A stretch of DNA of 64,000 nt from Gemmata massiliana (GCA_000531095.1 HG799463.1:1040008-1104007), one strand, 5' to 3'; shown: positions 18,601 through 27,958, counted from the stretch's first letter. Made by a program: numbers and translations. The notes: generated from the letters alone by a model not told the origin.

Positions 18601-21600
18601 AAGAAGCGCTCACGTACATCATGAACACGGTGGGGGGAATCAACTTCTTCCACCTCGCGTCGGACACTGTGTACCGGAACGGTAACGGGACCGGCGCGCA
18701 GACGACAAACTACACGTACACGTTCCTGTCGGGCACTAACCAACCGGCCACGGTTACGGCCACGCTGCCGACGGTGACTACCGCGCAGAACGGGTCGAAC
18801 AGCGCGACCGCGGCCACGGTCGTTAACGACGCGTTCGGGCGCCCGGTGTGGACCAAAGACCAGAGCGGGTTCATCACGTACACCCAGTACGACACCGCGA
18901 CCGGCGCGGTGGTGAAGACGATCACGGACGTGGACACGACGCAGACGGGCGCGTTCGCGAACTTGCCGAGTGGGTGGGCCACGCCAACGGGCGGCGGGTT
19001 GCACCTCGTGACGACGTACGAGGTGGATTCGCTCGGGCGAACCACGAAGGCCACGTACCCGAACGGGCGTATCGACTACACCGTGTTTAATGACGCGGCC
19101 CACGAGGGGCGTTACTACGTCGGGTGGGATGCGACGACGAATCGGCCCACCGGGCCGACCACGGTCGTCCGGTTGGACCGAGTCAACGGGTACACCGAAA
19201 CGCTGACGATGAGTGCCGCGCCGACCGTGTCGGGCGGGCGCCCGACCGGGACCGAGTCCGTTTCGCAGGTGCAGTCGCTGTCGCGCAGTTACACCAACGA
19301 GGCGGGTCAGTTGACCCACACGGACTCGTACTTCAATCTGTCCGGGCTCGCGTACTCGACTTCGGGTGCGCTCGGGGCCGAGGGCGTGAATTTCTACCGG
19401 ACCCGCTACGAGTACGATAACACCGGGCAGGTGAAGCGGGTGCAAACGCCCCAGGGCACGATCACCCGTTACGTGCGCAACGGGTTCGGGGAAGTCGTGA
19501 GCGAGTGGGTCGGGACCGACGACACGCCCACGACCGGGTACTGGTCCCCGACGAACACCGCGGGCACCAACTTGGTGAAGGTGCGCGAGTACCAATACGA
19601 CAACGGCGCCGTCGGGGACGGGAACCTGACCAAAGTGTCCGAGTACCCGGGCGGGAGCGCGGCGGCACGCGTGACCCAGACGTGGTATGACTGGCGCAAC
19701 CGTGAGGTCGCAGTCAAGAGCGGCATCGAGGCGAGTGAGTCGACCTCGGTGAACCGGCAACTGGTGTACTACACCTACGACAATCTGGACCAAGTCACGA
19801 TGGTCCAGGTGTACGACGCGGACGGGGTCACTCCGACCGTGACGGGCGGGGTGCCGCAACCGTTGTCCGCGAGCTTACTCCGGGCACAGGGAACGACCGA
19901 GTTCGACGAGTTGGGGCGCGTGTTTCGGACCCGGGTGTTCAGTGTGAACCCGGCCACCGGGGCCGTGAGCACTAACAGCTTGGCCACCGACACCTGGTAC
20001 GACGCGCGCGGGCTGATGATCAAGACGTCCGCGCCGAATGGGCTGGTGCAGAAGTGGGCGTACGACGGGGCCGGGCGCGTCACGACCGCGTACACCGGGG
20101 ACTGGGGTAACGATACCGGGTACGCGGACGCGGACGACGTGGTCGGGGACACGGTTCTGAATCAGGTCGAGTACGTCTACGACCCGAGCGGGAACGTGCG
20201 TCAGGTGACCACGCGGGACCGGTTCCACGACGCGAGCGGGACCGGGGCACTGGGCACCCCGACGACCGGGATCGCGGCCCGGGTCAGCTACATGGGGTAC
20301 TACTACGACCTCGCGGACCGCACGATCGCGGCCGTGGACGTGGGCACCAACGGGGGCTCATCGTGGACCCGGCCGGGCACCGTGCCGAGCCGCTCGGCGA
20401 CCGTGCTCGTGACCTCGAACAAGTACGCGACCGACGCGGTCCAGGTGATCAAGTTGACCGGCAGCCCGACCGGGGGCACGTTCACCCTCACGTTCGGTGG
20501 GAACACGACCGGGGCCATCGCGTACAACGCGTCGGCCGCGACCGTGCAGACCGCGCTCGCGGGGCTCGCGTCGATCGGGGCCGGTAACGTACAGGTCTCG
20601 GCCGCGGCGGGCGGGGGTTGGGAAATCCGGTTCATCGGGACCAAGGCGGGCGCGTACCAGTCGGCGATTGCGGCCAACGGGGCCGGGCTCACGGGCGGGA
20701 TCTCGCCGTCCGCCTCCGTATCCACGATCAACGCGGGCGGGGACGCGGGACGCGCGGCCGAGGTCACGGATGCGGCCGCACGCGTGACCCGGACGTATTC
20801 GGACGCGCTCGGGCGCACGACGCGGACGACGGCTAACTTCGTGGACGGGGTGGTATCGGACGTCGACGATAAGGCCACCGGGTACACGTACAACGGGGCC
20901 GGGGTCACGAGCGTGATCGCGTACCTGACGGGTGGGGGCGTACAAACGACTGGGTACGTGTACGGGGTCTCGTCCGCGACCGGCAGCGCCGTCGAGTCCA
21001 ACGAGATCGTGCGCCTGACCCAGTGGGCCGACCCGACCTCCGGCGCGGCCAGCGCGACCGAGCAAGAGTCGGTAACGGTCAACGCGCTCGGCCAGGCGGT
21101 CACCACGACGGACCGCAACGGGAACGTCCACGTGCTGACGTATGACGTGCTCGGGCGCGTGGTGAGCGACTCGGTGACCGCGTCCGGCACCAACGTGGGG
21201 ATGATCGAGACGAGCTACGACACGCTCGGGAACGTGTCCCTGGTCACGAGCCGGGACGCGACCAACGCAATCGTGAACCAGGTCGCCCGGGAGTACAACG
21301 GGTTGGGTCAGTTGACGGCCGAGTGGCAGTCGCACTCGGGCGCGGTCACCGGGAGCACGCCCAAGGTCCAGTACGCGTACAACTTCAACGGGAACGGGAC
21401 CACGAACCAGTCCCGACTCACGTCCATCACGTACCCGTCGGGCTACGTGCTCACGTTCAACTACTCGTCCGGGATCAACAGCGCGGTCAGCCGGGTGTCC
21501 TCGCTGAGCGACCCGAACGGGGCCGTGGAGAGCTACGATTACCTGGGGGTCGGTACCGTGGTCCGGCGCGCCCACGCGGGTCCGAGCCTGGACCTGAGCT

Positions 21601-23375
21601 ACATCAAGCGCACGGGCGAATCGAACGGGGACGCCGGGGACCAGTACACGGGCCTGGACCGGTTCGGGCGCGTGGTTGATCAGCGCTGGCTCAACCCGAG
21701 CACGGGTGCCGCGACGGACCGGTTCCAGTACGGGTACGATCAGGCCGGGAACCGCAAGTACCAGGACAACCTGGTGAACGCGGCCCTCGGGGAGGTGTAC
21801 ACGTACGACGCGCTGGACCAACTGACCGGATACAGTCGGGGCACGCTCAACGGGACCAAGACCGGGATCACGGGTACCGCGTCCCGGACTCAGGGATGGG
21901 ACTACGACGCGCTGGGGAACTTCGACAGCGTGACCACCAACGGCACGGCGCAGACGCGCACGGCCAACAAGCAGAACGAGATCGCGACCATCAGCGGAGG
22001 TGCGATCACGCCGACGTACGATCCGAACGGGAACATGACCAAGGACGAGACCGGTAAGCTGTACGTGTACGACTCGTGGAACCGGCTCGTGACCGTCAAG
22101 AACTCGGGCGGGACCGTGCTCAAGACGTACACCTACGACGGGCTCAACCGGCGCATCACCGAGACCGCGGGCGGGACCACGACGGACCTGTTCTACTCCC
22201 AGGACTGGCAGGTGCTCGAGGAGAAGGTCGGGAGCGCCACGAAGACCCGGTACGTGTGGAGCCCCGTGTACGTGGACGCGATGGTCCTGCGGGACCGGGA
22301 CGCGGACGGGAATGCAGGCAACGGGTTGGAGGAGCGCCTGTGGGTGCAGCAGGACGCCAATTTCAACGTGACCTCGCTTGTTGACAGCAGCGGTGTCGTG
22401 ATCGAACGCTACACTTACGATTCGTACGGGCAGATGGCGGTATTGGACCCCAACTGGTCAGCAGATTCGGACGGCAAAAGCGACGTGGCTTGGGTCTACC
22501 TGTATCAAGGAGGCCGATTGGATGAGGCGAGTGGGTTGTACCATTTCCGCAATCGAGATTACTCCGGTACGCTCGGACGGTGGGTAAGCATCGATCCACT
22601 TGGTTTCGTTGCGGGAGATGTCAATTTCTACCGAATGGAAGGGAACAGCACTGTTAACAGGCTTGATCCAAACGGATTGGATCACTTCTGGTATGGTAGT
22701 GGCCAGGGATCGGATCAATACTACTTCACCCGAACGTATCATATAACAGGCTGGAAAAGCAACTGGAGCATCTACCTCGGCGATCAGGTAGAGATTAACG
22801 GCCGCACATATATACAATTTGCTGGGCACTATGTTCCGAAAGAAAAAGTCGACACGGAACTGCTGGATAATTGGAAGGAATGGAAGAACGATCGCAACAA
22901 GCATATGGACTGGTTCAAAGCGAATAAAACGACTGATTTTAGCTCAACCTACGCGAGTGGTTTTAAGCAGGAATTCGGCAAAGATGTATATGGAACGGTA
23001 GAAGGCTGCCGAAGGGAAGCTACTGACGCATATAAAGACACGTATATTACCGGCCCGCTTGCTTCCGCTGCGCTCCCAATAGTAGTTAGAGTGAGAAGCA
23101 GCACTAAGCTCGCACGTGAAGCTGAGGTCGCCGGAAAATCCCACCAAGCAAGCCTAGACGATCTAGTAAGAAAACTTGGACAAGGTAATCTCAATCCTGG
23201 AGTTGGAACGAGGCCAATTGGCGCTGGTATTTCAGAAGCGCGCGCTCGCGATGGGGCGAGAATCTATTTCCGTATGTCACCCGATAAAAAATCCATAGAG
23301 ATCCTCGGAAAATCCAATAAGGACAATCAGGATCCTGTTATCGCAGAACTGTTGAGGCTATATGGCGGAAAATAA
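15609..23375 (+). CDS. Giant RHS-repeat polymorphic toxin with planctomycete export motif
   Basis: The protein is about 2588 residues from the ATG at 15609, chosen because MEPMEERLVPDG then falls near residue 17, as is usual for this export-associated motif. The order is: FG-GAP/VCBS-like repeats (about 50-355; DFTGDGIPDAV, DVNGDGKADV, DVDGDGTPDIV), a Pro-rich linker (about 508), and many YD/RHS repeats. Inside these sits a domain at about 1603-1720 (VIKLTGSPTGGTFTLTFGGN) seen in other planctomycete surface proteins. The RHS core near 2280-2357 includes YHFRNRDYSGTLGRWVSIDP and ends in DPNGLD. A unique AT-richer tail of about 230 residues follows. Its end (ARIYFRMSPDKKSIEILGKS) looks like a RelE/BECR-type RNase fold, which is inference. 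The RHS shell normally encloses and releases such a tip toxin. Confidence 0.88.
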   Translation: MFRSVARADVRSIKLNMEPMEERLVPDGRPLPYPVIFAGSGVGETAVVKAYDADTGNLRWTKNVYGPAFAGGVRVTAADFTGDGIPDAVVSPGAGIVPLVRVLDGNTGNEIDGPLGHFLAYSALNASGVHVAAADVNGDGKADVITAADSLLGTRVRAFSGTTGQMLLNWNLTGAGFGSGVTVGAADLNGDKKAEVILGGSSGGWVKTYDPTTGSQLAGPLGSFRAFGTGYTGSVFVNSDSLANDVDGDGTPDIVVGTGAGVAAEVKVFSGATGDVLYDFQPFGSSFTGGARVALAYADNDTRADIVVGSGPGAPSQIKVFSGATGAQLEAPLGLYVPFDGSEAGVFVGASNDPPVGQVIFSATSDDYHGAIVDLTVTLMGDGTYRWDYEVTNNGFWGSSQIAYFAVWFSGTVSVSGIANDRVWLDPANGSNSSVGWSMIPGAPNPIPTGGGTGRFSFTTAPRAIVSALITLDSSTGFTFAGPGTPLSALIPKSLAVVSLPCFNGQINPTPAPPLPNPPPATGKPIRYVDGVNMVVAPGLSSTGFGAGWGTTLSWSNDLSYSVGTSAGNGWVAGDQARLYRAGSVLYLVTDATTAYFFDGQGAPDADGNYATYTPRFFYNTTVTYDGANDQFVITTDDGTAYRYLDFGSARSSAARGAFQSRTDPGGQVTQVTSRDTDGRPLEVQAAQTVGGVTTTESYLYAYLGSGDTNAGKLASVTLRRKVGTGSWATVQQVAYAYYVSGDANGNWGDLKRLTVSDAAGSVLDQRYYRYYTGDTFNGATQIGYRGGIKYELGPDAYARLKAALGGTDAAVETTADATVATYADKYFEYDAQHRASKETVSGAGCTSCSAGQGTYTYTYTTSSNAIGHNSWATKTVETRPDGSTDTVYTNAFGGVMLTAFTDAATGLVSLTYYQYDAMARVVLVANPSAVTGYSDAYPDLVRFVSGNAQYLSDAAGLVTAYTYGASTTATTLVPGDAVWYLKAVAIRQGETGTAVPQEALTYIMNTVGGINFFHLASDTVYRNGNGTGAQTTNYTYTFLSGTNQPATVTATLPTVTTAQNGSNSATAATVVNDAFGRPVWTKDQSGFITYTQYDTATGAVVKTITDVDTTQTGAFANLPSGWATPTGGGLHLVTTYEVDSLGRTTKATYPNGRIDYTVFNDAAHEGRYYVGWDATTNRPTGPTTVVRLDRVNGYTETLTMSAAPTVSGGRPTGTESVSQVQSLSRSYTNEAGQLTHTDSYFNLSGLAYSTSGALGAEGVNFYRTRYEYDNTGQVKRVQTPQGTITRYVRNGFGEVVSEWVGTDDTPTTGYWSPTNTAGTNLVKVREYQYDNGAVGDGNLTKVSEYPGGSAAARVTQTWYDWRNREVAVKSGIEASESTSVNRQLVYYTYDNLDQVTMVQVYDADGVTPTVTGGVPQPLSASLLRAQGTTEFDELGRVFRTRVFSVNPATGAVSTNSLATDTWYDARGLMIKTSAPNGLVQKWAYDGAGRVTTAYTGDWGNDTGYADADDVVGDTVLNQVEYVYDPSGNVRQVTTRDRFHDASGTGALGTPTTGIAARVSYMGYYYDLADRTIAAVDVGTNGGSSWTRPGTVPSRSATVLVTSNKYATDAVQVIKLTGSPTGGTFTLTFGGNTTGAIAYNASAATVQTALAGLASIGAGNVQVSAAAGGGWEIRFIGTKAGAYQSAIAANGAGLTGGISPSASVSTINAGGDAGRAAEVTDAAARVTRTYSDALGRTTRTTANFVDGVVSDVDDKATGYTYNGAGVTSVIAYLTGGGVQTTGYVYGVSSATGSAVESNEIVRLTQWADPTSGAASATEQESVTVNALGQAVTTTDRNGNVHVLTYDVLGRVVSDSVTASGTNVGMIETSYDTLGNVSLVTSRDATNAIVNQVAREYNGLGQLTAEWQSHSGAVTGSTPKVQYAYNFNGNGTTNQSRLTSITYPSGYVLTFNYSSGINSAVSRVSSLSDPNGAVESYDYLGVGTVVRRAHAGPSLDLSYIKRTGESNGDAGDQYTGLDRFGRVVDQRWLNPSTGAATDRFQYGYDQAGNRKYQDNLVNAALGEVYTYDALDQLTGYSRGTLNGTKTGITGTASRTQGWDYDALGNFDSVTTNGTAQTRTANKQNEIATISGGAITPTYDPNGNMTKDETGKLYVYDSWNRLVTVKNSGGTVLKTYTYDGLNRRITETAGGTTTDLFYSQDWQVLEEKVGSATKTRYVWSPVYVDAMVLRDRDADGNAGNGLEERLWVQQDANFNVTSLVDSSGVVIERYTYDSYGQMAVLDPNWSADSDGKSDVAWVYLYQGGRLDEASGLYHFRNRDYSGTLGRWVSIDPLGFVAGDVNFYRMEGNSTVNRLDPNGLDHFWYGSGQGSDQYYFTRTYHITGWKSNWSIYLGDQVEINGRTYIQFAGHYVPKEKVDTELLDNWKEWKNDRNKHMDWFKANKTTDFSSTYASGFKQEFGKDVYGTVEGCRREATDAYKDTYITGPLASAALPIVVRVRSSTKLAREAEVAGKSHQASLDDLVRKLGQGNLNPGVGTRPIGAGISEARARDGARIYFRMSPDKKSIEILGKSNKDNQDPVIAELLRLYGGK

Positions 23376-23700
23376 CGCAACTCGCACCTATTCCCTCAAA
23401 ATATTTGGCGACCAGATTAATGTCGCAGATGATAATGTAGATGTTGAGGTTACACTGACAGACGGAAGGCGGTTTGTTGCCACGTTTTTCACCATCAAAA
23501 ATATCGAGTCGATCATGAATCGCTATAGAGAAACTGGAGAGTGTTTGCATGGTAAGTATTTCTGGTCTAGTCAGATGATTATTATTGATGAAATTAGGCC
23601 CAGCCTGATATTTGATACGATAGATGATTTGTTGAATTCAAGAGAATTTGAATCTTCATTTAGGGAGATTTTAAATAACAATGGGTCGGGCGGCTGTTGA
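23362..23700 (+). CDS. Probable immunity protein for the RHS tip toxin
   Basis: This is a 112-residue acidic protein (VEVTLTDGRRFVATFFTIKN, GKYFWSSQMIIIDEI, FDTIDDLLNSREFESSF). Its ATG overlaps the last 14 nt of the RHS gene, with GAGG upstream, so translation is likely coupled. It shares the AT-rich composition of the toxin tail, unlike the GC-rich shell. Position, size and charge fit an immunity protein that binds the toxin domain in the cytoplasm. I know no named family for it. Confidence 0.65.
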   Translation: MAENNATRTYSLKIFGDQINVADDNVDVEVTLTDGRRFVATFFTIKNIESIMNRYRETGECLHGKYFWSSQMIIIDEIRPSLIFDTIDDLLNSREFESSFREILNNNGSGGC

Positions 23701-23753
23701 GTACTTGCGTGTATTTTCGCACACTTTAGTGCTCGATCCACCGAATTTCTACG

Positions 23754-23793
23754 GCCACCTTGCTAAATAGCTCTGTGCGAGGTGGCTTTTATT
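23754..23793 (+). terminator. Probable intrinsic terminator after the toxin-immunity pair
   Basis: GCCACCT (23754-23760) pairs with AGGTGGC (23780-23786), with some extra pairing inside the loop, and is followed by TTTTATTAT. The rest of 23701-24068 has no gene. Confidence 0.5.
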
Positions 23794-23942
23794 ATGCCAG
23801 GAGAGACAATTCTCCCACTTCTTGGTTTCGCCCGGTTCACGGCCGAGTGCGCCGTAACGCGTAACCATCACCACTTCCTTAGATAGCCCTTCATTATGAA
23901 CCTCGCCTTGCCGGAGAAGGTTTCGTCGACATTCTACGTAAC

Positions 23943-23965
23943 AAATACGACGTAACGTCGTATTT
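23943..23965. promoter_or_regulatory. Perfect 11-bp dyad, operator candidate
   Basis: AAATACGACGT and ACGTCGTATTT are perfect reverse complements around a single A. The dyad lies about 100 bp before the HTH gene at 24069 in an otherwise featureless stretch. A dimeric HTH protein could bind it; which one is unknown. Confidence 0.4.
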
Positions 23966-24068
23966 CGGGTTCCGGAATACACCGCGAGGAGAACCCGAGA
24001 CACACCGGCCCGGGTATAACGGAGTAAGCCGAATACCGACGGCTGGGTTTTGACTATAGGGGTTTTAG

Positions 24069-24671
24069 ATGCCGCTCCCGAAGAACGCGCAAAATGACAA
24101 GGCCCGGATCGACGCGCGCCGGGCGAAAGTTGCCGCGCTGTACCTTGCTGGGAAGTCCCAGCAGGCGATCGCGTGTGAAGTGGGTGTGTCGCAAATGACC
24201 GTGAGTAAGGACTTAGCCAAACTCCGCGCGGCTTGGCGCGAGTCAGGGCTCCGGGATTTCGACGCGATGCGCGGTGAGGAACTCGCGCGGCTCGAACTGA
24301 TCGAATGCACCGCGTGGCAGGCATGGAAAAGCTCGTGCGAGGATGCGGAAACGTCTCAGGTTGAAACCGAACTGAGGAATCCTGGGGGGAAGGCATCGAA
24401 CCCCAGCCCGAACGCGCGCTGTACCGTCCCGGTGCGGATAACGCGGACGCGCTCGAGCCGCAAGGAGAACGGGGACGCTCGGTTCCTTCAACAGGTTCTC
24501 CAGTGTGTCGAGTTACGACTGAAGATGATCGGCGCGCTCGACCCGGTGCCAATCCCGGTCCCGTTGGACAACACGATTACCAACTGGGACGAGATCGTGG
24601 GCAAAGAGGTACCGGACGCGGATGTCGAACCGCGCAAGGATGTCGCGCCGGATCAACGCTCGATCAGGTGA
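24069..24671 (+). CDS. HTH DNA-binding protein, terminase-small-subunit/resolvase-HTH-like
   Basis: The 200-residue protein has a clear HTH at about residues 22-46 (AALYLAGKSQQAIACEVGVS, then QMTVSKDLAKL). A longer helical, Arg/Glu-rich part follows, with a Pro-rich tail (PVPIPVPLDN). The layout is close to the DNA-binding parts of small terminase subunits and element regulators, but no partner terminase lies nearby. A regulatory role is the safer guess. Confidence 0.6.
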   Translation: MPLPKNAQNDKARIDARRAKVAALYLAGKSQQAIACEVGVSQMTVSKDLAKLRAAWRESGLRDFDAMRGEELARLELIECTAWQAWKSSCEDAETSQVETELRNPGGKASNPSPNARCTVPVRITRTRSSRKENGDARFLQQVLQCVELRLKMIGALDPVPIPVPLDNTITNWDEIVGKEVPDADVEPRKDVAPDQRSIR

Positions 24672-24738
24672 AATGTACACGATTCGGTACGCCGCTCTTT
24701 GTCCCACACTTCCCTCGACAGCTCACCTTGGGACTCTT

Positions 24739-25446
24739 CTAATACCGCAGGTCGGTAACGAATGCGTCCGGTACGCCGGCGTCTACGAGCGCACGGGCGA
24801 GGCTCACCCACTCACCGCAGTTGTCGAGGATCATCGAGTCGGCGGACGCTACGAGATCGCCGGGTTGCACCAGGACCGCGTCCGGATTCGGGACGACCTC
24901 GGCGATCCAGTCCGGGTTCACTTCCCGGATCAGTCCGGCGAGCCGCCCGCTGTTCGACACGGGCGAATCCAGCAACCACGTGCACGGTCCCGCACCCCAC
25001 TCTGCGAGGTACCGGGCCGCCAGTTCCAGCGCCGGGCGCGTCTCGTCGACCTTCCGGTACGTGCCGTGGACGCTCGCGAGATCCCGGTAGCTCCCGTCCC
25101 GACACGACAGGATCACCCCGCCCCCGAGCGCGGACTCCAGCGTCAGAATCAGGTTGAACCCGTCGATCCGCAGCGCCTGGCCCCGGAGTGCTGCGGTCCC
25201 GATCTCACGCGATCGGCGACTGGCAAGGGCCGCGTCGGAGCACGCCGAGCGGAGTACCGCGATCCGCTGGCGCTCAACCAGTTTGTACCGGTCCCCGACC
25301 AACTTCAGGGCCGAAGCGTCGGCGTACCCGCGGGAGAACAGCCAGGACAGATCACTCACCGCGGCGGTCAGGTCCGCGCGAGCGTCCGGGCCGAAATAGA
25401 TCGGATCTTGCGGACCGGGACCGCGGTGCTTGCGCGTATCGGGCAT
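24739..25446 (-). CDS. DUF434 domain-containing protein
   Basis: The 235-residue protein starts at the ATG at 25446 with GGAGG upstream. Its N-terminal half carries the DUF434 pattern (RGPGPQDPIYFGPDARADL, SDLSWLFSRGYADASALKLV, GDRYKLVERQRIAVLR). The second half (RIDGFNLILTLESALGGGV, LSCRDGSYRDLASVHGTYRK) matches the companion DUF5616-like region, which resembles a nuclease or RNA-binding fold. Function is unknown. It converges with the HTH gene and diverges from the flavin reductase. Confidence 0.75.
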   Translation of the reverse strand: MPDTRKHRGPGPQDPIYFGPDARADLTAAVSDLSWLFSRGYADASALKLVGDRYKLVERQRIAVLRSACSDAALASRRSREIGTAALRGQALRIDGFNLILTLESALGGGVILSCRDGSYRDLASVHGTYRKVDETRPALELAARYLAEWGAGPCTWLLDSPVSNSGRLAGLIREVNPDWIAEVVPNPDAVLVQPGDLVASADSMILDNCGEWVSLARALVDAGVPDAFVTDLRY

Positions 25447-25526
25447 ACTCAACCTCCGAATTCTTGGTACGGCCACGCGGTGCGAGAGTTGCACTCCTGC
25501 GAGCGCCTCGTCATTTCGGAGTCCCC

Positions 25527-26078
25527 ATGAAGAAGTACAAGAAAGCCGCCTTCGACGTCGACAAGATCCGCCGGTTCCTCGAACCCGGTCCGGTCGTGCT
25601 CGTCAGTAGTGCCCACGCGGACGAGCGGAACATCATGACGATGGGCTGGCACATGATGCTCGGGTACGATCACGTCGGGTGCTACATTTGGGACCAGAAC
25701 CACAGCCGTGAACTGATTCGGAAGAGCCGCGAGTGCGTCATCAACGTGCCCTCGTTCGAGCTGATCGACGCGATCATCGGGGTGGGTAACACGCACGGGC
25801 CGGACGTGGACAAGTTCGAGGCGTTCGGGCTGACTCCGGCGAAGGCGAAGAAGGTCGGGGCGCCGCTGATCGCCGAGTGCTTCGCGAACTTCGAGTGCCG
25901 GCTGGTCGATGACAGCCAGGCCGATGCGTACAGCCTGTTCGTGTTCGAGTGCGTGAGGGCCCACTTCGCGACGTCCCCGAAGTACCCGAGGACGGTTCAC
26001 TACCGCGGGGACGGGGTGTTCATGATCGCGGGCGAGAACAAGAGCTACCGGCGTAAGTTCAAGCCCGGGATGTTGTAG
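25527..26078 (+). CDS. Flavin reductase family protein
   Basis: The 183-residue protein has a split-barrel FMN-binding fold (PGPVVLVSSAHADERNIMTM, GWHMMLGYDHVGCYIWDQNH, ECVINVPSFELIDAI) ending in a substrate-side segment (FKPGML). Family members reduce or hold FMN; the HADERNIMT version is widespread in bacteria without a defined role. The ATG at 25527 fits the family start; the frame is open further upstream but without similarity. Confidence 0.82.
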   Translation: MKKYKKAAFDVDKIRRFLEPGPVVLVSSAHADERNIMTMGWHMMLGYDHVGCYIWDQNHSRELIRKSRECVINVPSFELIDAIIGVGNTHGPDVDKFEAFGLTPAKAKKVGAPLIAECFANFECRLVDDSQADAYSLFVFECVRAHFATSPKYPRTVHYRGDGVFMIAGENKSYRRKFKPGML

Positions 26079-26194
26079 CTCGCAGGAGAGCGTCACTGCC
26101 GAACTCTCCCGGCCGCACGGAACGCAAAACGGACAACGTGATTCGCCTGCCAGTATGTCGAAGGAATGGGTTGGCCGGGGTTGGCTGGCTGCCC

Positions 26195-27958
26195 TTACTT
26201 TTCTTTCGCTGGCAGCCCACGCTTGTCAGGGTTCCACATGCGATACCCGATGCCCATCCCCGGCGCGGCGCCGTGCCGGAACTCCTCCGGGAATTCGGTC
26301 TTCGTCGGCGCCTCCGGCCAGAAGCAGTACACGGCCGCACGGTCCGCAAACAGACGATACCCGAGCGGCGCCCCGTCGAACGGGTTCAGCGGGACGGCCG
26401 GCAGGAACGCTGGCACAAGATCGGTAAGGGCGCCGGGCCAGCGCCCGTTCTTTAGGCGGAATCGTTCGCACGCGACACCCGTGGCGGCGCACAGAAGGTT
26501 CGCGCGGCACCGCAATCCCGCCTCGGCGATTTCCGAGAGGTACAGCGCGCTGGCGTAGAGTTGTGGCTCGGCCCGGGCGTATTTCTCGTAAGGTGGCACG
26601 ACCAGCCACGTGATGACGTGCCGGAACTCGTTCGGCGGTCCCATCGGGGGCGGTACCGCGCGCAGTGCGGCGAGTTGTTCGTGCGGGGGTCGGTTCGTCG
26701 CTTCGTGGTACGCGGTGAGGATTTCGAGAGCCTTCGCATGATCCCCTGGGAGCAGCGCGCGATACGCTCGGAACGCCGCGGCATGTTCCGGGCCGACCTC
26801 GGCAATGTTGGCGAACTTGATCCAGAACCAGTGCTCCGGTGGGATCGTCCCGTCCTCGAGGCCGCGGAACAGCGCGTCGACCATGCCGCGATGGCCGCGC
26901 AGCCCGGTCCGGAGGTACGGGACTTCTGCCTCCGCGAGGAGCGCGGTTTGCAATTCCGCGAGCCCCTCGTTCGGCTCGCCCCACGCAAGCACTTGCATGG
27001 CCGTTTGGGCCGCGGCCGTCGCACACATCATGCGGCCGGATTGGGAGCCGAGGAACGGTTCGTCACCGATGGCCCGCGCGACAGCGAGAGCGGCGCGTGC
27101 GGACGAGATCCCGTGGTTCGGTTCCTTATCAAGAGCGGACAGATGGCCGTCGTACCGCAGCAGGGACGTGACCGTCAGGCATTTTTCGATGTGCGGAACG
27201 AGCGTACCGAGCGGATCGGGTTCAAGAGCGACGGCGAACTGGCCGCCCCGGGTGCTTCTCAGGCCGCGAGCTTCTGCCCGCACACGAGACGTTGCAACGG
27301 CCTGATTGCGCGCGGACGCGATAGCATCTTGTGGCGGCAGTCGGTTATCGCTGATTCGTTCCCACGGTGCCGCTTCCCTGGAGCCGCGCCACGTCTTCCA
27401 CTCGTCCGGCACACGGTCGGCGATTTCGAGAACCCGCGGGGCCGTGTTCTCGTTTGGTGGTGGTTCGGCTTTCTTCCGCGCCTCCAGGATCGCGTCGAGC
27501 CGCCACCCGGGTTCGTCGACGTCGAGCCGGTTGGTCGTAACGGTCAACTGGCGCTGGCCGAGCCGGCTCATCTGCCATCGGCCGAGGAACAGCGAGAACG
27601 CGATTGCCGCAAAGAGGCCCAGGCTCCAGAACGCGAGTTTCCGCAAGCGGCGGAACCGGAGGAGCGACGGGGGCGGAGCGAAGTCGTCGTCCGGATCGAT
27701 CACGGCACGGGCTCGCGTTCGGGTGGTAGGGGCGGCGCTGGTCGGTGTTCCACAATCAACAAACGTACTCGCTTCCAAGGGAAGTTGAGGCGACGGGTTG
27801 GGTTTTCTCCACGCGGAGAGAGCAGCTATGACGGCCTCTTCCTCACGGAGAGGACGACGGATCGATGGACCGATTTCACGTCTCGCCACTGACTTCGGGT
27901 TCGGGCGTGAGGATGCCCCGAACGAGTGGTGGGTTGGGCTCGGTTCCCCAGTACACAC
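26195..27958 (-). CDS. Membrane-anchored planctomycete protein of unknown function
   Basis: The protein has up to 587 residues; the start is uncertain because no clear ribosome site is seen. One transmembrane helix (LAFWSLGLFAAIAFSLFLG, about residues 112-130) leaves a short cytoplasmic N-terminus and a large helical extracytoplasmic domain. The C-terminal part has the motif FRLKNGRWPGALTDLVPAFL followed by NPFDGAPLGYR, which recurs in planctomycete membrane proteins. No enzymatic motif is visible. Confidence 0.65.
   Translation of the reverse strand: MCTGEPSPTHHSFGASSRPNPKSVARREIGPSIRRPLREEEAVIAALSAWRKPNPSPQLPLEASTFVDCGTPTSAAPTTRTRARAVIDPDDDFAPPPSLLRFRRLRKLAFWSLGLFAAIAFSLFLGRWQMSRLGQRQLTVTTNRLDVDEPGWRLDAILEARKKAEPPPNENTAPRVLEIADRVPDEWKTWRGSREAAPWERISDNRLPPQDAIASARNQAVATSRVRAEARGLRSTRGGQFAVALEPDPLGTLVPHIEKCLTVTSLLRYDGHLSALDKEPNHGISSARAALAVARAIGDEPFLGSQSGRMMCATAAAQTAMQVLAWGEPNEGLAELQTALLAEAEVPYLRTGLRGHRGMVDALFRGLEDGTIPPEHWFWIKFANIAEVGPEHAAAFRAYRALLPGDHAKALEILTAYHEATNRPPHEQLAALRAVPPPMGPPNEFRHVITWLVVPPYEKYARAEPQLYASALYLSEIAEAGLRCRANLLCAATGVACERFRLKNGRWPGALTDLVPAFLPAVPLNPFDGAPLGYRLFADRAAVYCFWPEAPTKTEFPEEFRHGAAPGMGIGYRMWNPDKRGLPAKEK

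Noticed and set aside
16593-19859. Very long antisense open frame (over 1000 codons) within the RHS gene.
   Set aside because: It arises from GC-rich codon bias of the real gene on the other strand; its sequence is Arg/Gly/Val-rich without any domain.
23749-24552. Long minus-strand frame opposite the HTH gene.
   Set aside because: Low-complexity Arg/Ser/Pro composition and no ribosome site; the plus-strand HTH gene explains the region.
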